Below, piece after piece: positions 17,049-25,359 of a DNA stretch of 64,000 nt (positions are counted from its first letter, which is position 1; every line of letters begins with the position of its first letter). The notes beneath the pieces were generated by a model. It did not search any database. It was not told where the DNA came from and saw nothing but the letters and a program-made list of their open reading frames with translations. Origin of the DNA: Planococcus sp. SK3692 (lineage in GTDB: Bacteria; Bacillota; Bacilli; Bacillales_A; Planococcaceae); contig NZ_JARCHV010000001.1 in assembly GCF_028890485.2 (NCBI RefSeq), forward strand, positions 1,461,698-1,525,697, in the 5' to 3' direction. A program made the position numbers and the translations under genes.

Positions 17049-17822
17049 TTACATAGCGTGCATGCCGCCGTCGACCATCACGACATCGCCTGTCACATAA
17101 TCCGATGCTCTCGCTGCCAGGAACAAAGCCGCCCCCTTTAAGTCTTCATCTGTCCCGAAACGCTTCAACGGTGTTCTCGCCAGCAAACCTTCTTCGCCAT
17201 GCTTCATCACGTCTTTCGACATTTTCGTCGGGAAGAAACCAGGCGCAATGGCGTTGACCTTGATATTGTAGCGCCCCCATTTTGCCGCCAAATCTTTTGT
17301 AAATGTGATGACCGCACCTTTGCTTGTGTTGTAACCGATCGCATCCATCAGCTGCGGATCGATTCCGCCGAGCCCGGCGACTGAAGCGATGTTGATGATT
17401 TTGCCGCTATTTTGAGGGATCATCACTTCTCCTACAGCTTGGCTCATGAGAAATGTTCCCGTGACATTGACCGCCATCACTTTATTCCAGGCTTCAAGCG
17501 GCATCTCTGACACAGGCGCTCCCCAGGAAGCCCCTGAATTGTTTACGAGGATATCGATCGTCCCGAACGCTTCGACGGTCTTCTCGATCACATTTTTGAC
17601 GTCTTGTGGATCGGTGACGTCGCATGCGAGCGCTAAAGTTCTCACACCTTTCGCCTCCAGCTGTTTGGCGACTTCTTCGCACGCTTCCACTTTGCGTGAG
17701 CACAATACAACATTGGCGCCAGCTTCTGCGAACCCTTCCGCGATCTGCGCGCCAAGCCCTCGCCCGCCTCCTGTCACGATTGCTGTCTTGCCTGTTAAAT
17801 CGAATAAATCCATCACTGGCAT
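17049..17822 (-). CDS. short-chain dehydrogenase/reductase (3-oxoacyl/3-hydroxyacyl type)
   Basis: A 257-residue SDR. Cofactor motif TGGGRGLGAQIAEG is near residues 17-30, NNSGASWGAP near 92, the catalytic Ser in NIASVAG, and the active-site YNTSK near 164-168. The C-terminal DYVTGDVVMVDGGMHAM is classic for NAD(P)-dependent 3-oxoacyl or 3-hydroxyacyl dehydrogenases. It is the first gene of the five-gene operon running to 12332. The run GGGGG lies seven bases before the ATG. The promoter carries a perfect palindromic operator and an upstream cre site. Confidence 0.92.
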   Translation of the reverse strand: MPVMDLFDLTGKTAIVTGGGRGLGAQIAEGFAEAGANVVLCSRKVEACEEVAKQLEAKGVRTLALACDVTDPQDVKNVIEKTVEAFGTIDILVNNSGASWGAPVSEMPLEAWNKVMAVNVTGTFLMSQAVGEVMIPQNSGKIINIASVAGLGGIDPQLMDAIGYNTSKGAVITFTKDLAAKWGRYNIKVNAIAPGFFPTKMSKDVMKHGEEGLLARTPLKRFGTDEDLKGAALFLAARASDYVTGDVVMVDGGMHAM

Positions 17823-17837
17823 ATTGCATCCCCCTTC

Positions 17838-17867
17838 ATTATAAATACCGACTAGTCGGTATGTTCA
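17838..17867 (-). promoter_or_regulatory. promoter of the acyl-CoA operon
   Basis: The minus-strand -10 TATAAT (17838-17843) and a weak -35 TGAACA (17862-17867) are 18 bases apart. The palindromic operator fills the spacer. Confidence 0.5.
17846..17863. promoter_or_regulatory. TetR-type palindromic operator
   Basis: ATACCGACTAGTCGGTAT is a perfect 18-base palindrome of the ACCGACnnGTCGGT kind commonly bound by TetR-family repressors. It lies in the -35/-10 spacer of the SDR/acyl-CoA dehydrogenase operon, the classic place for repression. No TetR gene is in the window, so the regulator is encoded elsewhere. Fatty-acyl-CoA is a plausible inducer (inference). Confidence 0.75.
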
Positions 17868-17883
17868 GAATACTTAAACTTTA

Positions 17884-17897
17884 TGTTACCGTTTTCA
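17884..17897 (-). promoter_or_regulatory. cre site (CcpA) upstream of the acyl-CoA operon
   Basis: TGTTACCGTTTTCA fits the cre consensus TGWNANCGNTNWCA at every position. It lies about 20 bases upstream of the -35 of the SDR operon, suggesting carbon catabolite control of lipid-type catabolism. Confidence 0.6.
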
Positions 17898-17926
17898 CCG
17901 CTAATATGCAATCGCCTTCCCGCATC

Positions 17927-17961
17927 AAAAAGCCGAGCCCCATCACGGTCAAGGCTCAGCA
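17927..17961 (-). terminator. intrinsic terminator of the threonine dehydratase gene
   Basis: On the minus strand GCTGAGCC pairs with GGCTCGGC (one G-U pair) and a T-run follows. It lies 15 bases past the stop. Confidence 0.8.
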
Positions 17962-17975
17962 TTCAGTAATCAGAT

Positions 17976-18947
17976 CTATTCAGTTTCCGCAATATTCACT
18001 AGCTCAGCGAAACGCTGGAGGTCGACATTGCCGCCAGAAGTCACCGCAATGATGGTTTGGTCTGCGGTGCCTGCTTTTCCGGACATGACAGCAGCTGGGG
18101 CGACTGCGCCGGAAGGTTCCACCAACTGCTTCGTACGCATGGCGATATCGCGCATCGCTTCGATAATTTCCTGCTCCTCCACCAACACGAGCCCATCGAG
18201 TAGCTCATTCACGACCGGGAATGTCAGGTCGCCCGGCTGCGAGGTCCGCAATCCGTCGGCAATCGTTTCGGTCGGTCCGATTGCTGTAATCTCTCCTCGC
18301 TCCAAAGATAAGGCCGTGTCATTCGCAAGCGCCGGCTCTGCGCCGATCACCAATACATCCGGACGCCGTGCTTTCACTGCCGTCAAGATGCCCGAAATCA
18401 ATCCGCCGCCGCCGACTGGCACCACGATGACATCGGCATCCGGCATTTGCTCGAGCATCTCTAAGCCCACTGTCCCTTGCCCGGCGATAATATCGCAATG
18501 GTCATACGGGGGAATATAGACGCCGCTCATTTCGTGCGCGAGCGACTTGGCGCGAGGAATTCGCTCCGCTGAAGTCGTACCGCAATATTCTACCCTCCCG
18601 CCGTACGCTTGGATCGCTGCGACTTTTGCCGGACTTGCGTCTGTCGGCACGACGATGACGGAAGAAATGCCGAGTTCGGCTGCTATATAAGCGACCGCTT
18701 GGCCGTGATTGCCTGAAGATGCGGCCGTTACAAGCGTCGCACCGCCCGACACTGCATTGATCACAGCGTTCGCCGCCCCACGAATCTTGAACGATCCGGT
18801 CTTCTGCAAATGCTCCGCTTTAAAAAACACGCGGCGCCCCCATTTTTCCTGGATCGACCGCGACTGTAAGATCGGCGTTTTATCGATAATGCCTTGAATG
18901 CGGCTTCTAGCCTGTTCCACGTCTTCGATTTTTGGCACTGACCTCAC
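17976..18947 (-). CDS. threonine/serine dehydratase (PLP-dependent)
   Basis: A 323-residue fold-type II PLP enzyme. The PLP lysine lies in KTGSFKIRGA near residue 50, SSGNHGQAVAY near 80 binds substrate, and the glycine loop VPVGGGGLISG near 178 holds the phosphate. It deaminates threonine or serine to 2-ketobutyrate or pyruvate. The length and the absence of a C-terminal ACT-like domain indicate the catabolic, unregulated form rather than biosynthetic IlvA. It is a single gene, separated from the acyl-CoA operon by a terminator. A promoter should lie in 18948-19084, shared back to back with ypsA. Confidence 0.92.
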   Translation of the reverse strand: MRSVPKIEDVEQARSRIQGIIDKTPILQSRSIQEKWGRRVFFKAEHLQKTGSFKIRGAANAVINAVSGGATLVTAASSGNHGQAVAYIAAELGISSVIVVPTDASPAKVAAIQAYGGRVEYCGTTSAERIPRAKSLAHEMSGVYIPPYDHCDIIAGQGTVGLEMLEQMPDADVIVVPVGGGGLISGILTAVKARRPDVLVIGAEPALANDTALSLERGEITAIGPTETIADGLRTSQPGDLTFPVVNELLDGLVLVEEQEIIEAMRDIAMRTKQLVEPSGAVAPAAVMSGKAGTADQTIIAVTSGGNVDLQRFAELVNIAETE

Positions 18948-19084
18948 TCCTTTTTCGTCTAGCTTATCATAAGAGTAAATATTCAGTTAATGAAAGATGG
19001 ACGATGAGAACGAGCGCTGTATTCTCCATAATGGAAGAAAATGCGTTAAACTGATAACACTGATTTGCATAAGGAGGAGACGAT

Positions 19085-19648
19085 ATGCTTAAACGCTTAG
19101 TCATCACCGGCTATAAACCGCACGAGCTCGGCATATTCGACGACAAGCACGAAGGCGTCCGCTTTATCAAGAAAGCGCTCGAAAACCGCCTGCGCACACT
19201 GGTCGATGAAGGACTCGAATGGGTGATCCTGAGCGGCCAGCTCGGCGTCGAAACGTGGGCTGCGGAAGTGGTGATCGAGCTGCAAGAGGAATTTCCACAG
19301 CTGCATTTTGCCATTCTCACACCTTTCGAGGACCAGGAAAAAAACTGGAACGAGGCGAAACAGGAAAAATACGAATTCCTGTTATCTCAAGCCGATTTCC
19401 ACCGCAGCCTTACAAACAAGCCTTACGAGGCACCTTGGCAGTTTGTCGAGAAAAATAAGTTCTTCCTCCGAAATTCCGATGGCATCCTGCTAGTTTACGA
19501 TGAGGAAACGGAAGGATCGCCGAAGTTTATCAAACAAGAAGCTGAACGCTACGCCGAAAAGAACGAATATGACATTCTCATCATCTCCGCCGATGATTTG
19601 CGAATCGTCGCGGAAGAGGAACAGCAAAACGAATGGAATGGTTGGTGA
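19085..19648 (+). CDS. ypsA: YpsA (DUF1273, SLOG superfamily)
   Basis: A 187-residue protein of the DUF1273/YpsA family. Motifs are the opening RLVITGYKPHELGIF, WVILSGQLGVETWAAEV near 52 (the SLOG nucleotide-binding loop) and NSDGILLVYDEETEGSPKF near 130. YpsA of B. subtilis affects cell division, and its SLOG fold suggests binding of a nucleotide or NAD-like ligand. In B. subtilis ypsA precedes gpsB, but no gpsB follows here: a terminator and then a BCCT transporter come next. AAGGAGGAGACGAT leads into the ATG. Confidence 0.93.
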   Translation: MLKRLVITGYKPHELGIFDDKHEGVRFIKKALENRLRTLVDEGLEWVILSGQLGVETWAAEVVIELQEEFPQLHFAILTPFEDQEKNWNEAKQEKYEFLLSQADFHRSLTNKPYEAPWQFVEKNKFFLRNSDGILLVYDEETEGSPKFIKQEAERYAEKNEYDILIISADDLRIVAEEEQQNEWNGW

Positions 19649-19652
19649 ATCG

Positions 19653-19686
19653 ATGCCCTGCGCGCACTGTGCAGGGCATTTTATTA
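19653..19686 (+). terminator. intrinsic terminator of ypsA
   Basis: The 9-bp stem ATGCCCTGC/GCAGGGCAT with loop GCGCACTGT is followed by TTTTATT, four bases after the ypsA stop codon. Confidence 0.85.
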
Positions 19687-19704
19687 TCGTTATTCCATAA
19701 AATT

Positions 19705-19728
19705 AACACTAAACAATAGTTTAGTGTT
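19705..19728. promoter_or_regulatory. palindromic operator candidate before the BCCT transporter gene
   Basis: AACACTAAAC and GTTTAGTGTT form a perfect 10-bp inverted repeat around AATA, about 80 bases before the transporter start. No T-run follows, so it is not a terminator. The regulator is unknown; a GbsR/MarR-type osmolyte regulator is one possibility. Confidence 0.55.
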
Positions 19729-19806
19729 ATTGGCTAAGCATTTGACTATTCTTTCGCATTCCTATACCTTTAATAGTTATGTTAAAAAAACATCATAGGA
19801 GGAAAC

Positions 19807-21297
19807 ATGAACAAAGCAACTAAAGTTTTCTATATCGCATTCGCACTCGTCATTTTGACGGTCGGTTTCGGAGTCATTGCTCCGGAGTTATTCGAGCAAG
19901 GCACTGTAACCATCCGCAACTACATCAACAACGCCTTCGGCTGGTATTATCTTACAATCATGGCAATCCTTCTGATTCTCGTTATTGTTATTATTTTCAG
20001 CCCTTACGGTAAAATCAGGCTTGGACGCGATTCGGACCGCCCGGAATTTTCTACTTTCACTTGGGTCTCTATGCTGTTTTCAGCAGGGATGGGAATCGGT
20101 CTTGTATTCTACGGAGCAGCTGAGCCACTATCGCATTTTGCAATTCAACCAGCCACTGCCGAAGTCGGAACAGACGAAGCGTTTAAAGAAGCCCTGCAAC
20201 GAACTTACTATCACTGGGGCATCCATATTTGGACCATGTATGGAATGGTCGCCTTGTCCTTGGCTTTCTTTCAATTCCGCAAAGGAGAACCTGCCCTCAT
20301 TTCATCTACATTAAAACCTTTATTCGGTGATCGGATGAACGGACCGCTCGGTACATTGGTCGACGTTTTGGCTGTATTCGCTACTGTGTTTGGTGTAGCT
20401 ACTTCACTCGGATTTGGCGCTGCCCAAATTAATGGCGGGATTGCCTACCTATTCGGTGCCCCTCAAGAAGAATGGGTGCAGATGGTCATCATCGGTGTTG
20501 TGACATTGCTGTTTATTATGTCGGCCTGGTCCGGCCTCAATAAAGGCATCAAATATCTTTCCAACACGAACATGGTGCTAGCGATCACGCTTCTTGCACT
20601 CGTTCTTGTTCTTGGGCCGACCATCTTAATTTTGAATATCTATACAGAAACTTTTGGGGCTTATATTCAAAACCTGATTGGATTGAGCTTCGAATCCGCT
20701 CCTCTTAGTGCTGAAAATCGCAGTTGGCTGGATAGCTGGACGATTTTCTACTGGGCATGGTGGATTGCTTGGGCGCCATTCGTCAGCATGTTTATCGCCC
20801 GTGTCTCGAAAGGCCGGACCATCCGTGAGTTTTTAATCGGCGTTGTTTTAGCACCGACGATCTTTGGGTCATTTTGGTTCGGAACTTTCGGAACGACTGC
20901 TATTGATATGCAAAAAAGCGGCATTGATTTGACAGCCTTTTCCACAGAGCAAACTTTGTTTGCGGCATTCAGCCATTTGCCGCTTGGCATGATTATGTCG
21001 ATTCTGGCCATTTTGCTCGTCAGCACATTCTTCATCACGTCCGCTGACTCCGCGACTTTCGTACTCGGCATGCAGTCAACGAATGGCTCCTTGCTTCCGA
21101 GCAACCAAATCAAGATTCTTTGGGGCATCGCCCAGTCGCTCGTCGCCGCAATCCTGCTTTCTGTCGGTGGATTGACTGCCGTACAAAACACCATCATCAT
21201 CGCGGCTTTGCCGTTTTCATTCGTTATGATCCTGATGGTCATCGCGTTGTTTAAAGCCTTGAATACTGAACTTCAATTGATGCAACGTAAAAAATAA
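19807..21297 (+). CDS. BCCT-family betaine/choline/carnitine transporter
   Basis: A 496-residue transporter with about 12 membrane helices. The BCCT hallmarks are GMGIGLVFYGAAEPLSHF near residues 95-112 and the Trp-rich WTIFYWAWWIAWAPFVSMFI near 310, which forms the substrate box. The family imports glycine betaine, choline or carnitine with Na+ or H+ as osmoprotectants. The C-terminal tail after the last helix is short (LNTELQLMQRKK), shorter than in the osmosensing BetP. AGGAGGAAAC precedes the ATG. A palindromic operator upstream and a terminator downstream make it a single-gene unit. Confidence 0.94.
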   Translation: MNKATKVFYIAFALVILTVGFGVIAPELFEQGTVTIRNYINNAFGWYYLTIMAILLILVIVIIFSPYGKIRLGRDSDRPEFSTFTWVSMLFSAGMGIGLVFYGAAEPLSHFAIQPATAEVGTDEAFKEALQRTYYHWGIHIWTMYGMVALSLAFFQFRKGEPALISSTLKPLFGDRMNGPLGTLVDVLAVFATVFGVATSLGFGAAQINGGIAYLFGAPQEEWVQMVIIGVVTLLFIMSAWSGLNKGIKYLSNTNMVLAITLLALVLVLGPTILILNIYTETFGAYIQNLIGLSFESAPLSAENRSWLDSWTIFYWAWWIAWAPFVSMFIARVSKGRTIREFLIGVVLAPTIFGSFWFGTFGTTAIDMQKSGIDLTAFSTEQTLFAAFSHLPLGMIMSILAILLVSTFFITSADSATFVLGMQSTNGSLLPSNQIKILWGIAQSLVAAILLSVGGLTAVQNTIIIAALPFSFVMILMVIALFKALNTELQLMQRKK

Positions 21298-21304
21298 TTT
21301 CCTG

Positions 21305-21334
21305 CCCGCCATTACTTCAATGGCGGGTTTTTTC
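21305..21334 (+). terminator. intrinsic terminator of the BCCT gene
   Basis: The stem CCCGCCATT/AATGGCGGG with a five-base loop is followed by TTTTTT. Confidence 0.9.
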
Positions 21335-21395
21335 TATAGCTTACTGGCTGGTCGAGAGGGTATAGGACTGTAACGATATTTTGGAGGTGCTTGCA

Positions 21396-22775
21396 TTGGA
21401 AGAAGAAACGAAGAAAATCATTCAAGAATCACTCGATGCCCTATACGAAAAAAAGGAATTTCTTCCTGATTTGACTGACGGCGTCCGCACTCAAGCATTC
21501 AACTCATTAAGCGCCATTATTTCCACACCGAACAATATCCACAAATCATTTCTGCGTGTCCCGCGGGAAGATGGCACAATCGAACGAATACCCGCTTACC
21601 GTGTTCAACATAATGATAGTTTAGGGCCTTATAAAGGCGGCATCCGCTTTTATGAAGGGGTCAACGAAGAAGAAGTCGTCAATTTAGCCTTTTTAATGAC
21701 CTTAAAAAATGCCCTCCACCAAGTGCCGTTTGGCGGCGGCAAGGGCGGCATTGTCATCAATCCACGAAATTATAGTGAAAAGGAATTGAATATCGTGTCG
21801 CGCAAATACGTCCGTTATTTCGCTGATGTCATCGGACCGGATAAAGACATTCCAGCACCCGATATGGGATCTGGCGAACGTGAAATGGACTGGATGATGG
21901 CAGAGTATAAAAAAATCCACCATGGCAAGCCTTATCTCGGCAGCTTTACCGGCAAAAGCGTCGTCAACGGCGGATCGCTCGGCCGCCGGGAAGCGACAGG
22001 AAAAGGCGTTTATTTCACTTTCCGTTACATGATCCACGATTACGTCTTGGCGCATAAGGAACAACTGGAAAATTCCATCAATCCCTTTTCAAAAACCGCA
22101 TTGGAGCATGCCGAACGCCCATTGAAGATGGCTGTCCAGGGATTCGGAAACGTCGGCTCTGTCGCTGCGCTCGAAGCTTATCAATGCCGTTCATTGAACA
22201 ATCAAGTCATCGCTGTCAGCGACCGCAACGTTACACTATTTAACGAAGATGGTCTCGATATTCCAAGCTTGGTCGCCTTTACTGCAGGCAACCGTGGCGA
22301 TTTGCCGAAAGATGACGCAGAACTCAGCAAATCCGGCATCAAAGCGGAAATTCGCGGGCGCGATGAATTATTGACTTTGCCAGTCGATGTACTCTTTTTG
22401 GCAGCGCTTGAAGATCAGATCCACCAAGGCAATATGAAAGACATCCAAGCCAAGATCATCGTAGAAGGCGCAAACGCACCGACGACACGGGTTGCCGATG
22501 AGTATTTGGACAATCAAGGAGTTATCATCATACCGGACATTTTAGCCAATGCGGGTGGTGTCATTGTCTCTTATCTTGAATGGCTGCAAGGCCGTGAAAC
22601 CCAATACCACGAAGAGTCGGAAGTGTTCCGTCTGCTATTGGAGAAGATGCAGGAGACAATGGACACGATCCTCCCCCAATATTTTGGGGACCCGTATCCA
22701 CTTCGCGAAAATTGTTTTATCCATGCCGTACAGCGTTTATCGACTGTGCTGCATAAACAAGGCAAGCTCTATTAA
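21396..22775 (+). CDS. glutamate dehydrogenase
   Basis: A 459-residue Glu/Leu/Phe/Val dehydrogenase interconverting glutamate and 2-oxoglutarate plus ammonia. Substrate-binding PYKGGIRF is near residue 78, the catalytic-lysine loop PFGGGKGGI near 112, PAPDMG near 153, and the Rossmann motif VQGFGNVGS near 250. GGAGG at 21383-21387 is eight bases before TTG 21396, which I take as the start; an in-frame TTG at 21381 has no usable site. The length is nearer to the 450-residue hexameric class than to B. subtilis RocG/GudB (about 425). Cofactor preference is uncertain. Confidence 0.93.
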   Translation: MEEETKKIIQESLDALYEKKEFLPDLTDGVRTQAFNSLSAIISTPNNIHKSFLRVPREDGTIERIPAYRVQHNDSLGPYKGGIRFYEGVNEEEVVNLAFLMTLKNALHQVPFGGGKGGIVINPRNYSEKELNIVSRKYVRYFADVIGPDKDIPAPDMGSGEREMDWMMAEYKKIHHGKPYLGSFTGKSVVNGGSLGRREATGKGVYFTFRYMIHDYVLAHKEQLENSINPFSKTALEHAERPLKMAVQGFGNVGSVAALEAYQCRSLNNQVIAVSDRNVTLFNEDGLDIPSLVAFTAGNRGDLPKDDAELSKSGIKAEIRGRDELLTLPVDVLFLAALEDQIHQGNMKDIQAKIIVEGANAPTTRVADEYLDNQGVIIIPDILANAGGVIVSYLEWLQGRETQYHEESEVFRLLLEKMQETMDTILPQYFGDPYPLRENCFIHAVQRLSTVLHKQGKLY

Positions 22776-22813
22776 AAAAGACAACCCGCTGATATGTAGC
22801 GGGTTGTCTTTTA
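22774..22813. terminator. bidirectional terminator
   Basis: The 13-bp stem AAGACAACCCGCT/AGCGGGTTGTCTT has A- and T-runs on both sides, between the convergent glutamate dehydrogenase and peroxidase genes. Confidence 0.88.
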
Positions 22814-22845
22814 CTTTAGAAGCACATTTTCAGCAAGCTTTTCGC

Positions 22846-23757
22846 TTATTCATTTTCTGCTGTGCGTTTTTCGTAAGAATGCCGGTACGCGCCCCGGCGG
22901 AACTGGAGAATGGGGTCATCCGAACAGCTGATGCCTGCAGTCATTACGGTTGGATCATACAAAGCTTTTTCAGCTTCATCATCAGGCGCTTCGATCATCA
23001 ATCGCCCAAGAAAGATGCGTTCGCGGTCTTTTGGCCAATCGCGCGTCGGATCGTCTGTCGGGTCTCCTGCTTCACCGATGATCGCATACAACTTAAAGGA
23101 CACGGGGCTGCGTGCGGTTCGCTCAGCCAATTCCTGTTCGTAATAACCGAAAGGCACGTCCTTCATGTCCATTAAGGACCGTTTGTCTTCCCCTGTATCC
23201 GGCTCGAATACATACTTGACTGCCTGTCTCTTGCCTTCCTTTTCAAAATAAAACGCGTGGATGGAATGATAGATGCCCGTCGCAAAACTTTCCGGGACCG
23301 TCATTTTTCTCATGCTCGAGAACATCGCCCTCACTTCCGGAAAGTCCGTCAGCAACTCTGTCAGTTCTGCTAATTTCGGCCGGCCTTTTTGAAAAGAACG
23401 GGACACTTCAAGCATCTCCACGAAACATTCCGGCGAACGGGTAAAGAACACCGGCGAAGTCACCGACACGATATTCGTCACCTCTTTCGGCCCAATCTTG
23501 AATTGAACTGCCATGCCTTTAACTGGCGACATGGCATCGGCCCAAGTAGGATCCGGTGAGAAATGGGAAAAGCGCACAAGCACTGGCACCTTTACGTTTT
23601 GAAAATGCGCAGCATCGGTCAATTCGATGGCTTCTCCGCTTCCTTCGAACAGTCCTTTATAACCCGCGCCTCTCGCATGCGCACGCCGGTAGCCTTTATG
23701 CTCACCGAAAATTTCTTCGATCTCGTTGACCGCTCTTTGTTGTTGATTGGCTTCCAT
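22846..23757 (-). CDS. SrpA-type catalase-related peroxidase
   Basis: A 303-residue mini-catalase. The distal His lies in RRAHARGAGYKG near residue 25, and VRFSHFSPDPTWADA and GMAVQF follow as in catalases. The proximal heme region near the C-terminus (LQFRRGAYRHSYEKR) is SrpA-like. It is far shorter than a 480-residue monofunctional catalase, so organic peroxide consumption with reduced catalase activity is expected. AGGAGG lies six bases before the ATG at 23757; an ATG 24 bases earlier falls before the ribosome site. On the minus strand GGGTAT occurs upstream, recalling a sigma-B -10, but I find no good -35. Confidence 0.9.
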   Translation of the reverse strand: MEANQQQRAVNEIEEIFGEHKGYRRAHARGAGYKGLFEGSGEAIELTDAAHFQNVKVPVLVRFSHFSPDPTWADAMSPVKGMAVQFKIGPKEVTNIVSVTSPVFFTRSPECFVEMLEVSRSFQKGRPKLAELTELLTDFPEVRAMFSSMRKMTVPESFATGIYHSIHAFYFEKEGKRQAVKYVFEPDTGEDKRSLMDMKDVPFGYYEQELAERTARSPVSFKLYAIIGEAGDPTDDPTRDWPKDRERIFLGRLMIEAPDDEAEKALYDPTVMTAGISCSDDPILQFRRGAYRHSYEKRTAENE

Positions 23758-23857
23758 ACCATCCCTCCTTTTTTCTTTCATACCCGCAATGCATATAAAT
23801 GAAAAGAACGGGAATACCTTGTAAGTAGAATGTTTTTTAAAAAAGGAGGAAATTGAA

Positions 23858-24127
23858 ATGGATTTTCAACACCAAGACAACCGGATTGCCATGTTCGACG
23901 GTTCAGAGGAAGTCGGCTTTGTCAGCTATATTGAAAACGGCGAAGTGCTGACGGTTGACCATACTGAAGTGGCACCCCAACTTAGCGGCCAAGGCATGGG
24001 CAAAAAACTGGTCGGCAAAATGGTCGAGCACGCAAGAAACGAAGGCAAATCGGTGGATCCGCAATGCCCATACGCAAAAAAAGTAATCGAAGGCACAGAA
24101 GAATTCCAGGATGTCCTGGTGAAATAA
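23858..24127 (+). CDS. small GNAT N-acetyltransferase (NATD1/YjdJ-like)
   Basis: An 89-residue single-domain GNAT of the NATD1 type. The acetyl-CoA loop is QLSGQGMGKKLVGKMVEHAR near residues 47-66, preceded by the strand GEVLTVDHTEVAP and followed by VDPQCPYAKKVI, where a CP-Y-AKKV motif is family-typical. Its substrates are unknown, perhaps small molecules or protein N-termini. AAAGGAGGAAATTGAA precedes the ATG. It is divergent from the peroxidase gene across about 100 bases and has its own terminator. Confidence 0.88.
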   Translation: MDFQHQDNRIAMFDGSEEVGFVSYIENGEVLTVDHTEVAPQLSGQGMGKKLVGKMVEHARNEGKSVDPQCPYAKKVIEGTEEFQDVLVK

Positions 24128-24134
24128 AGAATAG

Positions 24135-24169
24135 AAAAAAAGGAAGCCGTTGCGGCTTCCTTTTTTTAG
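24135..24169 (+). terminator. intrinsic terminator of the GNAT gene
   Basis: The stem AAAAAGGAAGCCG/CGGCTTCCTTTTT with loop TTG ends in a seven-base T-run. Confidence 0.9.
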
Positions 24170-24252
24170 TATCGAGAAACTCCAAATATTCAACTTTCAT
24201 TTGGCTCAAGCTTCCCGTAGCAACTGTGCTACCACATTTGCGGCCTTTTTTA

Positions 24253-24930
24253 TTAACGGAAATCGCCGTCCGCTACGTTGTAGAGGTAGCTCCAGTTGTC
24301 CGCTTTATGCAAGTCATGGAACGTCAGCTTGTCGCCTGTTCCGAGTGTTACTTCTTCGCCCATGATCGCGACGACCATGGCTGTGCCTGTGTTGTCCAAG
24401 TTCAAATAGACATCACCAATTGACGGGCGGATCGAGCTTCTGTCGCGCAAATCGTCTGCGAGCTGCGCGTCTTGCTGCTGCTGTTCTGACGATACTTTTC
24501 CTTTATCGTAATAAGCAATATCGTTGCTGCCTTGCTCTTCTCCAGGAACCATCACGAAAAATTCTCTCGACTTGACTGTATTTTGTCTCGACGTAATGAC
24601 GTTCTTGCCTTCGACCGTCTCGACTTTCTCAAACTCGTTCAAGGAATAATGATCCATATAGTCTGGATCCGGCTTGGCGATCAGGATGTAGCCGCCTTCT
24701 TCTGCCGGTACGTCTTCGCGCAATGTGTAACGCTCCCCAAAGAACATGAACGAATCCATATGTTTCGGCTTGTAGAGCGATACTTCGTCAGCGCGGCTTG
24801 CCACTTGTTCCATATCCTTGACACGGAACATCAAAACCGATTTTTTAGCGAGCGGCTTGACGGAATAAACTTTGTGCAATTCGTTGTTGTAGTAGACGAA
24901 TTGACCTTTACGTACTTGAAGTAATTTCAT
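24253..24930 (-). CDS. conserved hypothetical soluble protein
   Basis: A 225-residue protein I cannot name. It starts with MKLLQVRKGQFVYYNNELHK, a beta-rich opening that loosely recalls the KOW-like first domain of elongation factor P (a glycine, aromatic, then NELHKV pattern). The middle is rich in acidic and aromatic residues. A Gln/Asp-rich linker (EQQQQDAQLADDLRDR) precedes a last beta-rich domain with VYLNLDNTGTAMVVAIMGEEV. No signal peptide or membrane helix is visible. GGAGG seven bases upstream fixes the start at 24930 rather than at an ATG 36 bases earlier. A GTAGCA/TGCTAC hairpin lies downstream without a clear T-run. Confidence 0.65.
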   Translation of the reverse strand: MKLLQVRKGQFVYYNNELHKVYSVKPLAKKSVLMFRVKDMEQVASRADEVSLYKPKHMDSFMFFGERYTLREDVPAEEGGYILIAKPDPDYMDHYSLNEFEKVETVEGKNVITSRQNTVKSREFFVMVPGEEQGSNDIAYYDKGKVSSEQQQQDAQLADDLRDRSSIRPSIGDVYLNLDNTGTAMVVAIMGEEVTLGTGDKLTFHDLHKADNWSYLYNVADGDFR

Positions 24931-25058
24931 TCTTTCCCCTCCGATACTATCAGTGCTATGGACCATTTTAGAGCAAACAATGCAGGAAGTCCATGCAACT
25001 GAATGATTTATCTGCTATTGTGAAAACATCCCAAGATTCTGTTAAAGGAGTGACCCGC

Positions 25059-25358
25059 ATGGAATACGAAAGCCGTGAAGAGTTCATCATCAAGAAATAC
25101 CAGCAAGACGAAGAAACGATGGTCCGTGTCTTTGTGCAGTGGTGCGTCAATCATAAAATCGATCCACTCGCACTTTATACGACAGCATATCCGGCACAGG
25201 CTGAAAATCAGCTACTGAAAACCGCAATCGAAGAAACCGAAGCGTTCGAATACGACATCGGCGGCGACGTGCTTCTCGAAGTGCTCCAATCATTCGGCAA
25301 TGACGATTTGGCGTTTGAAGTCGCAAACGCCATGGAGAAATTGCCGCGCGAGGAATAG
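25059..25358 (+). CDS. small acidic helical hypothetical protein
   Basis: A 99-residue acidic protein, predicted mostly helical. It begins MEYESREEFIIKKYQQDEETMVRVFVQWC and ends FEVANAMEKLPREE. AAGGAG lies eight bases before the ATG at 25059, which excludes an in-frame ATG at 24993. The promoter region would overlap that of the divergent hypothetical gene ending at 24930. No known domain is recognised; cytosolic location is inferred from the absence of hydrophobic segments. The next gene, on the other strand, ends one base away. Confidence 0.65.
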   Translation: MEYESREEFIIKKYQQDEETMVRVFVQWCVNHKIDPLALYTTAYPAQAENQLLKTAIEETEAFEYDIGGDVLLEVLQSFGNDDLAFEVANAMEKLPREE

Positions 25359-25359
25359 T

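Noticed and set aside
23760..23858. Sigma-B promoter for the catalase-related peroxidase
   Set aside because: GGGTAT is present on the minus strand, but no GTTT-type -35 lies at 12-15 bases.
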